The notes beneath the pieces are model-generated. The model was given only the letters and a program-made list of their open reading frames with translations, had not been told where the DNA came from and ran no database searches. The position numbers were made by a program, and so were the translations under genes. Of a stretch of 64,000 nt of DNA, positions 1 to 10,015 are shown in pieces (the stretch's first letter is position 1; every line of letters starts with the position of its first letter). The DNA comes from Amyelois transitella (lineage: Eukaryota > Arthropoda > Insecta > Lepidoptera > Pyralidae): assembly GCF_032362555.1 (NCBI RefSeq), contig NC_083516.1, positions 4,985,001 through 5,049,000 of the forward strand, written 5' to 3'.

Positions 1-345
1 TTGTATGGTTTCTTGTCGATGTTCGCAATCATTTCATTTTCTAGGTAAACCCATACTGGATCCTTTTTAGGATCGTAGAAGACCTGAAATCGCAAATATC
101 AATAAGTATTGATGCACATATCTACAAGTATATACATAATACATAGGAAAGTCTAAAAGCCTCTTAAAGGTATAAACTGGGCTATTCCCACAATTCCCAC
201 ACCAATTGTATCCGGAATTTTATACTCTTTTTTATGATGGAAATGGTGTTGGTGTCCTTTGAAATATTAAAAGTTAGGTAGTAGTTTAAGTAGGTACCTT
301 TTTATCTAAGAACTGTTGAACTGTGGGCATTTTAAACACCCCCAT
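1..345 (-). CDS. 5' part of an unidentified spliced gene (two exons, cut by window edge)
   Basis: Two short exons on the minus strand join in one frame. Exon 1 is 298-345: an ATG at 345 opens 16 codons (MGVFKMPTVQQFLDKK) and ends at a GTACCT donor. The intron is 84-297 (214 bp) and ends in ATTTCAG. Exon 2 is 1-83; it continues VFYDPKKDPVWVYLENEM and IANIDKKPY and runs off the window. The other two frames of exon 2 are closed, and the phase-0 junction keeps the frame. A second in-frame ATG (Met6) could be the real start. I do not recognise the family: the visible 43 residues are charged, soluble-looking and lack a signal peptide. The gene continues left of the window. Confidence 0.6.
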
Positions 346-1045
346 TTTTGCGAATATAGCCTCACAACAATAAAGAACAAGTGGCTCTAGTGAGGTAATG
401 CCTGGTCACTTGACCCCTCACCTCTCGATGCTGCCCGTACTCGGCTACTACACAAGCTGAGTGGCCTGAATCAGCTGTGCATGCTTTGGACAGAGAGGCG
501 AGAATGGGGTGTTCAAAATCATAATTTCTGACAATGTTACATAATTGAAAACCCCAGTTTTCAACTCGTCCTTTTATATTTTTTATTTGGTTTTCATAAA
601 AACCAGGACGCCATTTTCTTGTGAAGCGTCTCGTCCATTTAAAACACAAATTTTGAAATCCTGAATAAATAAAAACCCAATAACTTCGAATTTTCCACAA
701 TCAGACTTTACATGACGGTCATTATAGTAAAATGAAAGTTGTCAGAGGTGTTTTATTAAAAGTTTTTATATAACCAATCAGTGACCAGCCAGTTTTACTT
801 CATTTCTTCCAGAACCTTAGGTTAGGTAGCAACTAGGTTTTTTATGAAATACCAGCATCCGCTTCTTCCACTTGGCTAAGTCCCAGTTACGTTTAAGGAA
901 ATAAACATACCTACAGTAGCGTCCCAGTACATTTTTGATCTTATAATGTATATTAGGATAAATACCTCTTTTTTTCAAAAAGTTGGTCCCACAACTGATA
1001 GAAATTTACGTAATAAACATAAATTAGTCAATCATTTATGGGGAA
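346..1045. other. Intergenic stretch without a supported gene
   Basis: AT-rich DNA upstream of the minus-strand gene. A 112-codon open frame at 362-700 (minus) has no recognisable domain and no family resemblance I can name, so I do not call it. No RNA gene or clear repeat boundary is visible. Confidence 0.5.
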
Positions 1046-1210
1046 ATGTATACATTTTATAATAGGTTTCCGGAATCTGTTCTTGATATGCCTAACCAAA
1101 AATTCAAAGAGTATGTAAAGAAAGTACTTTGTGAGAAGACTTATTATAGGACTGATGATTACCTGAATGATAAAAACATTTGGCTTGAGCTTGGCACAGG
1201 AACCTCGTAA
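1046..1210 (+). pseudogene. C-terminal remnant of a LINE (Jockey/CR1-like) reverse transcriptase ORF
   Basis: An open frame of 54 codons ends in TAA at 1208-1210. It reads FYNRFPESVLDMP, then KFKEYVKKVL, then TYYRTDDYLND and a tryptophan. The order of a YN.(L/F)P motif, a basic KF..(Y/F)(V/I)K helix and a .YY...(D/E)(Y/F)LND ending is the typical tail of lepidopteran non-LTR retrotransposon ORF2 proteins. No reverse transcriptase core precedes it, so this is a 5'-truncated dead copy. AT-rich 3' UTR-like sequence follows. Confidence 0.65.
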
Positions 1211-1637
1211 TGAATTGTAGTTTGATTTGAATCTAAATTAAAATTCAGTACACTCTGTAAATAAATCTATTTAAAATTGGCAATCAATAAAAAAATTAAA
1301 TATTTTTAAAATCTCATATAATTAAATTAATCTGAACAATGTATACTCTTGTCCACATTCCATTCTAAGTTTTAATATTTGTGAAATTAACGTTGAAGAA
1401 AATGATGCAATGCAGTTTGTTACCGCTTCTTCTGCACTGATGCCTTGGAAGCGGCAGTAAACTTAGTTTTAAGTAAATTATGTATTTGACATCAACCAAT
1501 TTTGTGAAACCAAAAGATTTGACAATTATTAAGCAATATATCCTATAAATTTTTTTGATTTTTTTAATTTGTATTTACAGTATCTAAATCCACATAAGAT
1601 TTTCGATTCTTTTAGAGAATAGGGATAGGCTCGGTGA
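1211..1637. other. Repeat debris, no gene
   Basis: Follows the LINE remnant. Around 1420-1470 a short stem (CCGCTTCTTC paired loosely with GAAGCGGCAG) resembles a small repeat seen in moth LINE 3' tails. The rest is AT-rich with no open frame worth calling. Confidence 0.4.
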
Positions 1638-1755
1638 GGCCCAGACATTCAAAAACATAACATATAGTCACGTCTATATTCTTTGCAGGGCAGACAGAGC
1701 CAACAGTCTTGAAAAGACTGAATTGCCACTTTCAGCTATTTGGCCCAGACATTCA
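1638..1755 (-). mobile_element. 5'-truncated copy of the ATGT-tailed SINE, with 14-bp target duplication
   Basis: The insert at 1652-1741 is a reverse-oriented 3' fragment of the window's commonest repeat (self-complementary AGTCTT...AAGACT block, CTCTGTCTGCCCTGCAAAG, then an ATGT-rich tail). It is flanked by the direct repeat GGCCCAGACATTCA at 1638-1651 and 1742-1755. The truncated 5' end, the tail and the 14-bp duplication together indicate target-primed reverse transcription. Confidence 0.75.
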
Positions 1756-1916
1756 TAATTACTAATTTTATAGCTCCTGATACAATTAATGTAAGTAAGG
1801 AATATTTTCATACAATAAAAATAACAAGACCACAAATATTTTTTGTAGTATTTAATAAGCTTAACTAATTATAACTTAAATAAAAAGTAAATAACTTAAC
1901 ATTATATAACAAAAAA

Positions 1917-2792
1917 CTATTTTGATAACTGTATACTTTTTGTTTTCTCCAATATTTCTTTGTATGGAGGATTTATAGGAGATTGCACTGGTTCTTTATA
2001 TTCATAACTAGTTTGTCCTTCTAATAGTAAAGGATATGATGTATCAGAGTCATATGCACTCAAGTCACCACATGCATTAAATGGAACAATAAATCTATTT
2101 GGGCCAGTAAATTGATTAAAATCACAATATTTATGGTCAAGTAATGGATTGACCATAGTTGGAATGTACCCTTCTGGTGGCTGATAGTTCTGGCAAATTA
2201 CAAAAGCTTCTATACTAGAATTCCTGGAGCTTCTAGGTTTTGAAACTGTGACAAATTCAAAAAATTGTTTCAACTGTGAATATAACAATGTTACATCTTT
2301 TCCTCTAAATATTTTGGCAACAAATACACCATGTGTTTTAAGTACGTGTGTAGTTATGTTTAGGGCTGCTAGTAGAAGCTGAGACTGTACATATTCATCA
2401 ATATCATGCAAGCCAGTTACGTCGGGGGCTCCATCACATACCACTAAGTCAGCTTTCAGACCTTCAAATTCTTTGATTATTTCGTTCGCTGTAGACAACT
2501 TAGTTATGTCTCCTTGTATTTGCTTTACGCCTGGTAACGCCGCCATGGCCTGCAAATCAACAGCGACTATCTTAACATCATCTTCGTTCGCAGTGTTTTG
2601 TCTTAATTTCTTAGTCAACACTTGACTCCAACTGCCTGGAGCTGCACATAAGTCTACAGCTCGCAAAACGCCTTCAAATATATTATATTCTTCATTTATT
2701 TGCAATAGTTTGAATGCACTTCTGGCACGCCAACCTTCTTCTTTAGCTAACCTATAATAGATATCTCTTTTATCTTTTGAGGTTTTACCCAT
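1917..2792 (-). CDS. FTSJ1: FTSJ1/TRM7-type tRNA (ribose-2'-O-)methyltransferase
   Basis: A single-exon 291-residue protein, close to the length of yeast Trm7 (about 310) and human FTSJ1 (about 330). It has the RrmJ/FtsJ Rossmann methyltransferase fold: substrate lysine K28 in the RSAFKL segment, SAM motif [13 protein letters not shown] at 48-59, an aspartate in [11 protein letters not shown] near residue 120, a lysine in [11 protein letters not shown] near 160 and a glutamate in [10 protein letters not shown] near 194. These are the K-D-K-E catalytic residues. Family knowledge: Trm7 places 2'-O-methyl groups on anticodon-loop positions 32 and 34 of several cytosolic tRNAs, with partner proteins choosing the position; the window alone does not say which position this paralogue serves. 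The start ATG at 2792 is the conserved [10 protein letters not shown] beginning. A 101-codon ORF ends 26 bp upstream on the same strand. Confidence 0.95.
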   Translation of the reverse strand: MGKTSKDKRDIYYRLAKEEGWRARSAFKLLQINEEYNIFEGVLRAVDLCAAPGSWSQVLTKKLRQNTANEDDVKIVAVDLQAMAALPGVKQIQGDITKLSTANEIIKEFEGLKADLVVCDGAPDVTGLHDIDEYVQSQLLLAALNITTHVLKTHGVFVAKIFRGKDVTLLYSQLKQFFEFVTVSKPRSSRNSSIEAFVICQNYQPPEGYIPTMVNPLLDHKYCDFNQFTGPNRFIVPFNACGDLSAYDSDTSYPLLLEGQTSYEYKEPVQSPINPPYKEILEKTKSIQLSK

Positions 2793-2818
2793 TTTAATTT
2801 ATTCCTCAGGTAAAAATT

Positions 2819-3124
2819 TTAACAAATACAATATTTCAAGCACGTCAAAATGTGCAAATTTTTATAAAATAAATATGAACTTGCAGATGATAGTCCAAAC
2901 CACTCCAAAACAACCTCTACGTCAGTGTCAATTTGGATGTCACCGTAGCGCGTAGGATGTTTTAATGACAAGTGCTTTCTTTTGTAATAAAAACTTTGAA
3001 TAATAAAGGTCTCTACACACATTGCAATTTGTCCCAGCGACTTGGACCACGCGGGCGAAATTGGTGTGTTTGCAGTTCCATTAATATGACGGATTGCCGC
3101 TAGAATTTCAATTCCAATATTCAT
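2819..3124 (-). CDS. Small 101-aa ORF directly upstream of FTSJ1; possible histone-fold protein
   Basis: ATG at 3124, stop at 2819-2821, then 26 bp to the FTSJ1 start. Features seen: a hydrophobic first helix (GIEILAAIRHI), a second long helix (LGQIAMCVETFIIQSFYYK), a basic HPTRYG turn, then IDTDVEVVLEWFG. This helix-strand-helix pattern loosely recalls the second half of CENP-S/CENP-X (MHF) or TAF-type histone folds. That is inference only, with no diagnostic motif. The cysteine-rich last 20 residues look untypical, and a weak GT donor near 2880 could replace them. The spacing suggests a dicistronic transcript or an FTSJ1 leader with a long upstream ORF. It could also be a chance frame. Confidence 0.4.
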   Translation of the reverse strand: MNIGIEILAAIRHINGTANTPISPAWSKSLGQIAMCVETFIIQSFYYKRKHLSLKHPTRYGDIQIDTDVEVVLEWFGLSSASSYLFYKNLHILTCLKYCIC

Positions 3125-3166
3125 GATTTTCTAATTTAAATTTTTAATTATAGTAATAATCATTTG

Positions 3167-3372
3167 AAGGGTTATTTTTGGGGCGACATTTCGATGCGAC
3201 AAGTCACAACAACGACTGACGCGACGTTATCAATTTTGACTTTTGTCTTAATCGCGTAAGCAAAGATTTCACGGATTGGAGCATATATACAATCTCCGAC
3301 ACAACATCGTTGGAGCCGCGTTTCCCTAGGCATAAAATCTTGCCTTCGGTGTTGGTGGCTTTTCAATCTCTT
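3167..3372 (-). repeat. Degraded LTR fragment related to the gypsy-like LTR at 37582-37956
   Basis: Read on the minus strand it shares GTGTCGGAG, TTGTATATAT, CTCCAATCCGTGAAATC and ATGTCGCC, in the same order, with the plus-strand LTR at 37582-37956. Both ends and the distal half have diverged or been lost. No internal region is attached, so it is a partial solo LTR. A 64-codon minus ORF inside it is incidental. Confidence 0.6.
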
Positions 3373-3565
3373 GTAGACCGTTAGCGGTCTACCCAGTAAG
3401 GTATAAAAACCTTATTCTATGTAGGTATGTATCTATCATCATTGCATGATACTTATTTTCAGTTAGGCGTGTTCCACACTCACGCGAGAGTTCTCGTAAG
3501 AATTTCGGCGCCAAAAGGCTGGGCAAGTGCCGGGAACCACATGATATTGACCTTTTTTTATTAGT

Positions 3566-3776
3566 TACTAGAGGCCGCCCGCGACTTCGTCCGCATGGAA
3601 ACCCTATCAATCCCGCGGGAACTCTGGGATAAAAAGTAGCCTATGTGTTATTCTGGGTCTTCAGCTACCTACATACCAAATTTCATGGTAATCGGTTCAG
3701 TAGTTTTTGCGTGAAAGAGTAACAAACATCCATACAAACTTTCGCCTTTATAATAGTAGTAGGAAGTAGGATCTGT
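3566..3776 (+). repeat. Lepidopteran non-LTR/SINE-type repeat (CCGCGACTTCGTCCGC family)
   Basis: Begins with the hallmark CCCGCGACTTCGTCCGCATG, continues through AAAAGTAGCCTATGTG and CCAAATTTCATGGTAATCGG, and ends in the TTTATAATAGTAGTAGG tail. This block occurs at the 3' end of many moth and butterfly retroposons. It is non-coding and partial. Confidence 0.6.
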
Positions 3777-4452
3777 CTTGCAAACATTTCAGGAAAATTA
3801 CCCTAATGTTCGCGTTGATTCCCGTTGGCATTCATTAATTATTACTCAACACGAAAGTTTAAGGTTTTTATTTTCAAGAAAGATAACTCTCATTAACAAA
3901 ATCATACATAAAATCACGCCTTTTTTCCCAGAGGGGGTAGACAAAATCGTAACGTAAATTTATCATACTTGGTCTATAGACAAGAACGTAAATATACCTA
4001 CTACACAACTGCTTCGCACGGCTTCAACGGCTAGTCGCACGCTACCAGAGGTATAACCACTACGTTTTTCACGCTACCACTACGAGGACCACGAGAGTTT
4101 GGGACCAACAATTTCTCGTCTGTTGTCGCGCCATAAAAAATACACAGACAGTACCTATGCACTTGCACATCTTGATTTTGAAATTTCTTTGTTTTAAAAT
4201 CATGTACATATTTTTTTGAATAACTTGATTTGTTATAATCGGATGGGATAGAAAGGGGATATACATACTACACCTTTTTCAGTCGAATACATATATAAAA
4301 ATGTAACAAATAAAAGGATATTTAAACAAGTTACTTTTTTATTGTTTTTATTATTTTATATTATGACCTAAAATCATTAAATACTTACATACTTCATACA
4401 TATTTACTATTTTCATGTAAGGCCGTTGGTTTAGATTTATCTTGATTTGACA
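3777..4452. other. Gene-free stretch upstream of the BEL insertion
   Basis: AT-rich. Around 3905-3945 there is a minus-strand fragment of the LINE tail defined at 17010-17204 (ATCACGCC...GGGGGTAGAC). I see nothing else supported; the 65-codon frame at 4069-4266 has no family features. Confidence 0.4.
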
Positions 4453-4457
4453 TATTA

Positions 4458-4652
4458 TAGACAAGAGTATATCGAGCCAAGGCAGCTTGAATGAAACTCA
4501 GACTCCCGGAACGAAGACATTTATTTAAAAATCACCTTTCTATTTATGTTTGTATCAAAACAAAACCATATCGCGTTTCAAAACGGGATAACGCCATCTA
4601 TTATTATAAAATTAAACTAAACTTATACATATATTAAAACCAAAATTAGACA
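4458..4652 (-). repeat. 3' LTR of the BEL/Pao element
   Basis: 195 bp, reading as identical to 9777-9971. In element orientation it starts TGTCTAATTTTGG and ends CTCTTGTCTA. It carries an AATAAA (TTTATT on plus) for transcript end formation. Confidence 0.95.
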
Positions 4653-5041
4653 TATCGCCCACCAAGGACCTTTAGTCCTTCACAAACTGAAAAACATAAA
4701 TCAAACTTAACTTGCACAACACGTGTTTAATTTAACATCCTAAATGTACATATGTATGTGCATCTATCATCGGCTAATACAAAGCATGTCAATAACAAAC
4801 AAAAATCTATTAAAAAAGTAAATAGCTGTTCAAATAATTTACAAATCAAAATTAACTATCTCCTTTAATAATAAAGTCGACATCAAGTACTCATCAAGTA
4901 ACATTTAAGTTAAGTAGTGGACTGTAAACACTATGTAGTACTTGGCAAAAAAAAATAATAATTGATGTTAACATACATGAGAAAGGAAACAAAACAATAT
5001 AATTGAGAAAATGTAAAAATACAAATTTCTAAAGACAAGAT

Positions 5042-8000
5042 TTACAAATCATGTTCAGCATTAACTGGTAAAAGGTAAAGTTTTGAAATTGGACGTCGAA
5101 TAAGAGAATTTTTATAACATAATGTAACTACTCTTGTTAAATTATTTTTACCAGGATGCACATCTTCGATCTTACCGTATAACCATTGGCGACCTATTTT
5201 TCCATTTATATCTTTGCAGAAAACTATACAGATACTCTTTAGAGCAATTCTTAGTACGAATATAGTTACAGGTTAACTGTTGTCCTTCGTGAAATGGTTT
5301 ATCATGGGCATCAGTTACCAAGAGTTTAGCCAAATGTGATTCGCCTGACACTATAAACGGGTGTTTGCTACAATCAGGTAAGTCGGATTTTTCTATTCTT
5401 CCTCCAACCCTTAATAATCCATTCTTATCTATATACGGATTAAGTGTAGACAATTTACTTTTCTTACTAACATTTTTATTTTTCAGTAGCATGCTGATTT
5501 CATCGGAAAACCAACGACGTTGATGCTGAAGTATGCAACAGGTAAGTGATTCCTGGATCTCCTTGGCGGTAAGATAAGGTAAGTGTTTAGATTCTTCAGA
5601 AGTGGTATTTTTTAGATGTAGAAATCTCCTGCAATAAGCTATTACCCTTATTAGTTTCCGTAAGCTTGAAAATCTAGAACAAATATCCTCCATTTCTTCA
5701 AAGTTTTTGACACAAGTAGTATGTACTTTAAGTTGACGCTTCTCTAACTCTGTCTTAGTGCATATGGAACGTGGTTTGACATAATCAATTTTGCTATTTT
5801 GTAACCAGCTTGGACCATTCTTACACAACGAGTTCTCTAGAAACTCTGACGGTGACATACCACGTGACGCACAATCGGCAGGATTTTCCTTTGTCGAAAC
5901 ATACGACCACTGCGTAGCATTAATTAAGGTAAGTATTTCTGAAGTCTTGTTGGCGACAAAAGTCTTCCAACGACTTGGATGGTCGGACAACCAAGCTAAC
6001 ACGATCGTAGAGTCCGTCCAAGCATGTATATCTGACTTATTGATGTTCAGTGTTTCACATACTTCCAGAAGTAGTTTAGTAACTAGAACAGCAGCGCACA
6101 ACTCAAGTCGCGGGATGGATATCTGCTTGATGGGTGCTACTTTCGTCTTAGCGGTTACCAGGTGAGTATAAACTTCATTTTCCATAGTAACGCAACGAAT
6201 ATAAACCACAGCAGCATAGCCTGCATTAGAAGCGTCACTAAACCTGTGTAACTCCACTTTGATATCACTTTTCTTCTTGCGGACCCATCTCGGAATATGA
6301 AATAATTCTAGCTTCGGTAATTCCTTGCGATATTGTGACCACTCTTGTATCAGCTCCTCTGGCAATTTATCATCCCAGCCCAGTCCAGCAATCCATAGCT
6401 TCTGGATAAAGATCTTTGCTATAATAACGCACGGAGCTATCCACCCGAGTGGATCATATAGTCGACAGATTTCACTAATCACTTTGCGTTTTGTTTCAGG
6501 AGCAGGGGCATCAGAAGAAATCTTGATGTTATAACCAAACTCATCTGTGCGGCGATTCCAAGCAATACCTACAATTTTAGTAACATCATCCTCTTTAAAC
6601 TCTCTTTCAGTATCTGTTTCTGTACCACCTAGTACTCCTATTTTATTACATGTCCACTTCTGCAATTGAAATCCACCTTTATTTAGCAATTCATTCATTT
6701 CTTTATAAATCTTAACCGCTTCTTCTTCATTTTCAGCGCCGGTGAGAAGATCGTCCATGTAAAAATCTGATAGAACTCTACTTGCCGCGTGCGGGAAATT
6801 ACGACCTTCATCTACAGCTACTTGTTGCATTGCTTTTACAGCTAAATAAGGAGCGCATGAAGTGCCGAAAGTGACAGTCAGAAGACGATAGTCACGTATA
6901 ATACCCTCTTCAGATCGCCATACAATCCGTTGAAAATCGGTATGTTTTGCAGCTACGTTCACTTGTCGATACATTTTTATGATATCAGCAGTGAGACATA
7001 TGGGGTGTGAACGCCAACGCATTATCAAGTGGCGTAATTCCATTTGTAAGGTTGGACCAACCATTAATGTATCATTTAAGGATAATTCATTAGCGCTTCT
7101 ATCAGCAGCATTAAAAACCACTCTGGTTTTTGTTGTTGTTCTATCCATACGAACAACCGCATGATGTGGTAACCATACCTTACCCTCCGTATTTGATGAC
7201 TCATCATCAACAATCTCCATATGACCAAGTTTCAAATATTCATCTATGACCTCAGAATAATTGTTCTTTAATGTGCTATTCTTATTCAATCTCTTTTCTA
7301 GACCAAACAAATGTTTCACAGCGACGGACCTTGTATCACCGTTGTCTCGACGAACATTTGGACGAAACGGCAACTCCACCACATAACGACCAGTCTCATC
7401 TCTGCAAGTTGTAGCTTTGAAATGATCTTCACAATCCTGTTCTTCTTGAGTTAATATCTTTTTGTTTGGACTAGGTTCAGATTCGATTTCACAAAATTTC
7501 TTGATTAGTTCATTCTCTTCTAACTGGATATGAAAGCTCATTATAATGTTGTGACATGTAGATTCTTCATTATCATAGCCGTCAACCTGACCCGACAACA
7601 CCCATCCAAGGTAAGTATCCTGTGCAATAATCAAATCATTAGGACTTTTAATCAATCCCCTTTTCAGGATAGCGCAATACACCTCGGAGCCTAAGAGAAC
7701 ATCAATTCTATTAGGCGAATTATACTGCGGATCAGCCAAACTGATGCGGCCAAGTTCAGCCCATCTGGGTGGAGTGAACTTCCTTTGTGGTAACACTGTA
7801 GTCACCGTTTGAAGGACGTGAGCCTTCACTTGTAACTTAAAGGTTGGGTCACAGAGTGACTGAATCTTGACCTTAACCACATATTTTGAGGTTAAGCCAC
7901 TCTGACCACCACCCAATCCTGAAATACAAATTTTCTCAGCAACTTTATTCAACCGTAATAACTGTACGGCTGCTTCCGATATAACAGATGCTTGTGATCC

Positions 8001-9371
8001 TTGATCCAGCAGAGCTCTTAATATCAGAGGAGAACCATTTCTTGACTCAGCCTTTACCAAGGCTGTAGCTAATAAGGTTTGGCTTGAAACCTTTCCTGTC
8101 ACAAAATGGCTTGTAATGCTTGTGGTCTGGTTCATGTCAATAGACGGTTCCGGTAGACTTTGTTCAGTCTCTGCCTGCTCGGTAGCTACCGCTACTGTTG
8201 GTGAGTTGTTTCCGTGAAGAAGTGTGTGGTGCTTTCTCTTGCAGATCCGACATCTCGTAGAACCACGACAGGTTTTCGCTGAGTGGCCACTGCCGAGACA
8301 ATTGAAACAAAGTTGAAGATTTTTAACAATATTCTGACGGCTAGGAATTTCTTCGCTAATAAACTTACTACATGAATAAATCTTATGATTATCATTACAA
8401 TGAGGGCAGGTAGACATTGAAATAGTGTGCAAGACTTTAGGTTGTGTATGATTAGGACATGACTTAGACTTACTTTTAGTGGGCTCAACAAACTCTAACG
8501 CGCGGTAACGTGATTCTATGAAATCTTTGAATAAACAATAGGAAGGCAAATCTATACTACAATTATTAATATGAATTTCCCATTGTTTTCTAGTATCAGC
8601 GTCCAATTTCTGACTTACAATATAAATTATAATTACATCCCATGTATCGACTTTAATATCTAAGTTAGTCAGCTCATGAATACAATCTGAAGTTGTATCT
8701 AACAAATCTTTCAACCCTTGAGCCGACTCGCAACTCATGGACTTTTGGTTAAACAAACGCTTTAGAATACAATTAGATAAATACCTCTTATTATCATATC
8801 TACTTTGTAACAAATCCCAACACTTTTTGTAGTTATCATGCGTAATTGGAATGTGTTTAATTAACTGTTCAGCTTCACCTCTTACTTGCGTCTTCAGATA
8901 ATGTAGTCGCTGAACGTCGTCGAGTGCAGAGTTATTATGGATGAGTGACGTAAATAAATCCTTGAAAGACGACCATTCGGTATACTTGCCACTGAAAACT
9001 GGTATAGTTATCTTCGGTAATCTTACAAGTGATTCTTTATTCTTGTCTGAATTCTCTTTCAAACTCGATGACGCAGTAGACACATTCGGTGATATGGCTT
9101 TCAGTACAGATTTCAACTCAGCTTTATAACTTAAATACATTTCATAGCCTATATTGTATATGTCACTTTCTATATAACCTTCAGTATCTTCATATGTAGC
9201 TATAATGTATTCATGCTTGTCAGAGAATCTATCTATAATTGTTTCCAAACTTTCTAATCGCGTCAAAACATAAGATTCAGTAACTCTTTCTTTCGGAGAC
9301 TTTTTGAAATTGCTTCTTCCCTTTTCTATTTGACTGAATAATTGTTTCACTACTCTTATACAGCCCTCCAT
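5042..9371 (-). pseudogene. BEL/Pao gag-pol polyprotein lacking the integrase core, frameshifted at the 3' end
   Basis: The open frame 9371-5172 gives 1399 residues. Order: an N-terminal region; the DUF1759 gag segment near 115-260 (PVFSGKYTEWSSFKDLF); a cysteine/histidine zinc knuckle near 350-385; an aspartic protease near 455 (LLDQGSQASVIS); reverse transcriptase about 680-950 with FYMDDLLTG near 870; RNase H with a SDASNAGYAA core near 1045; and the start of the integrase zinc-binding domain near 1335-1375 (HPF...H then FHEGQQ). Directly after this the text jumps to the SKEYLYSFLQRYKW segment of the terminal DUF5641 domain and then shifts frame. The rest of that domain continues in another frame down to a stop at 5042-5044. 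The D,D-35-E integrase core, expected between these parts, is absent. Intact gag to RNase H plus identical LTRs argue for a young copy made from, or suffering, an internal deletion. Confidence 0.93.
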
Positions 9372-9776
9372 GATTGACAGATGTAATTATAAATGTCACC
9401 AATTATTTTTTCAAAATTTGTCTATGTTCTGTTTTTTATTGATCAAAATTTTCTAAGTGTTTGGACTTTTTTGTCACCGCTATGAAATCGGGCATAGATT
9501 CCTCGTCTCGTCACTTTTTACCGAATTATTCTAAGTCCCAGAATCTACACTATGAAATTTTACAAGTCCCACTACTTCTATCTTGAAATTTTTCTAAGTC
9601 TTTACACAGATAAAAGTACTTACAGTTTTTCTTGCTCACTTACTGCACTTCACTGTACTAGCCGACAGATGGCGCTGCATGCACCTGATCTTCTTTGGAC
9701 TGGTTTCACACCACTAGCTTCACTCTACACTTAGAAACTGCCAAATCCTTCACTATATCCGACTCGTTAGGACCCT

Positions 9777-9971
9777 TAGACAAGAGTATATCGAGCCAAG
9801 GCAGCTTGAATGAAACTCAGACTCCCGGAACGAAGACATTTATTTAAAAATCACCTTTCTATTTATGTTTGTATCAAAACAAAACCATATCGCGTTTCAA
9901 AACGGGATAACGCCATCTATTATTATAAAATTAAACTAAACTTATACATATATTAAAACCAAAATTAGACA
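9777..9971 (-). repeat. 5' LTR of the BEL/Pao element
   Basis: 195 bp, immediately followed by TATTA (9972-9976), the right copy of the target duplication. The AATAAA at 9839-9844 (minus strand) lies about 175 bp beyond the NSUN6 stop, so this LTR may supply the poly(A) site of that gene. Confidence 0.95.
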
Positions 9972-10015
9972 TATTATATGTCCTTTCGATCAGAACCACA
10001 TATATGCAAACCATT

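Larger units (their letters stand above)
4453..9976 (-). mobile_element. BEL/Pao LTR retrotransposon with identical LTRs, integrase core deleted
   Basis: The element occupies 4458-9971, transcribed on the minus strand. The LTRs are 4458-4652 (3') and 9777-9971 (5'), 195 bp each; I find no difference between them by eye. The flanking direct repeat TATTA lies at 4453-4457 and 9972-9976, matching the 4-6 bp duplications of BEL/Pao. A purine-rich tract abuts the 3' LTR (about 4653-4675, minus strand). The leader 9372-9776 is non-coding. One long gag-pol frame follows, but the integrase catalytic core is missing and the frame shifts near the 3' end, so this copy could move only with help in trans. 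It inserted in the NSUN6 3' UTR in the same orientation. Confidence 0.95.

Noticed and set aside
362..700. 112-codon minus ORF
   Set aside because: No domain or family features, compositional chance plausible, and it does not fit the splice pattern of the adjacent minus-strand gene.
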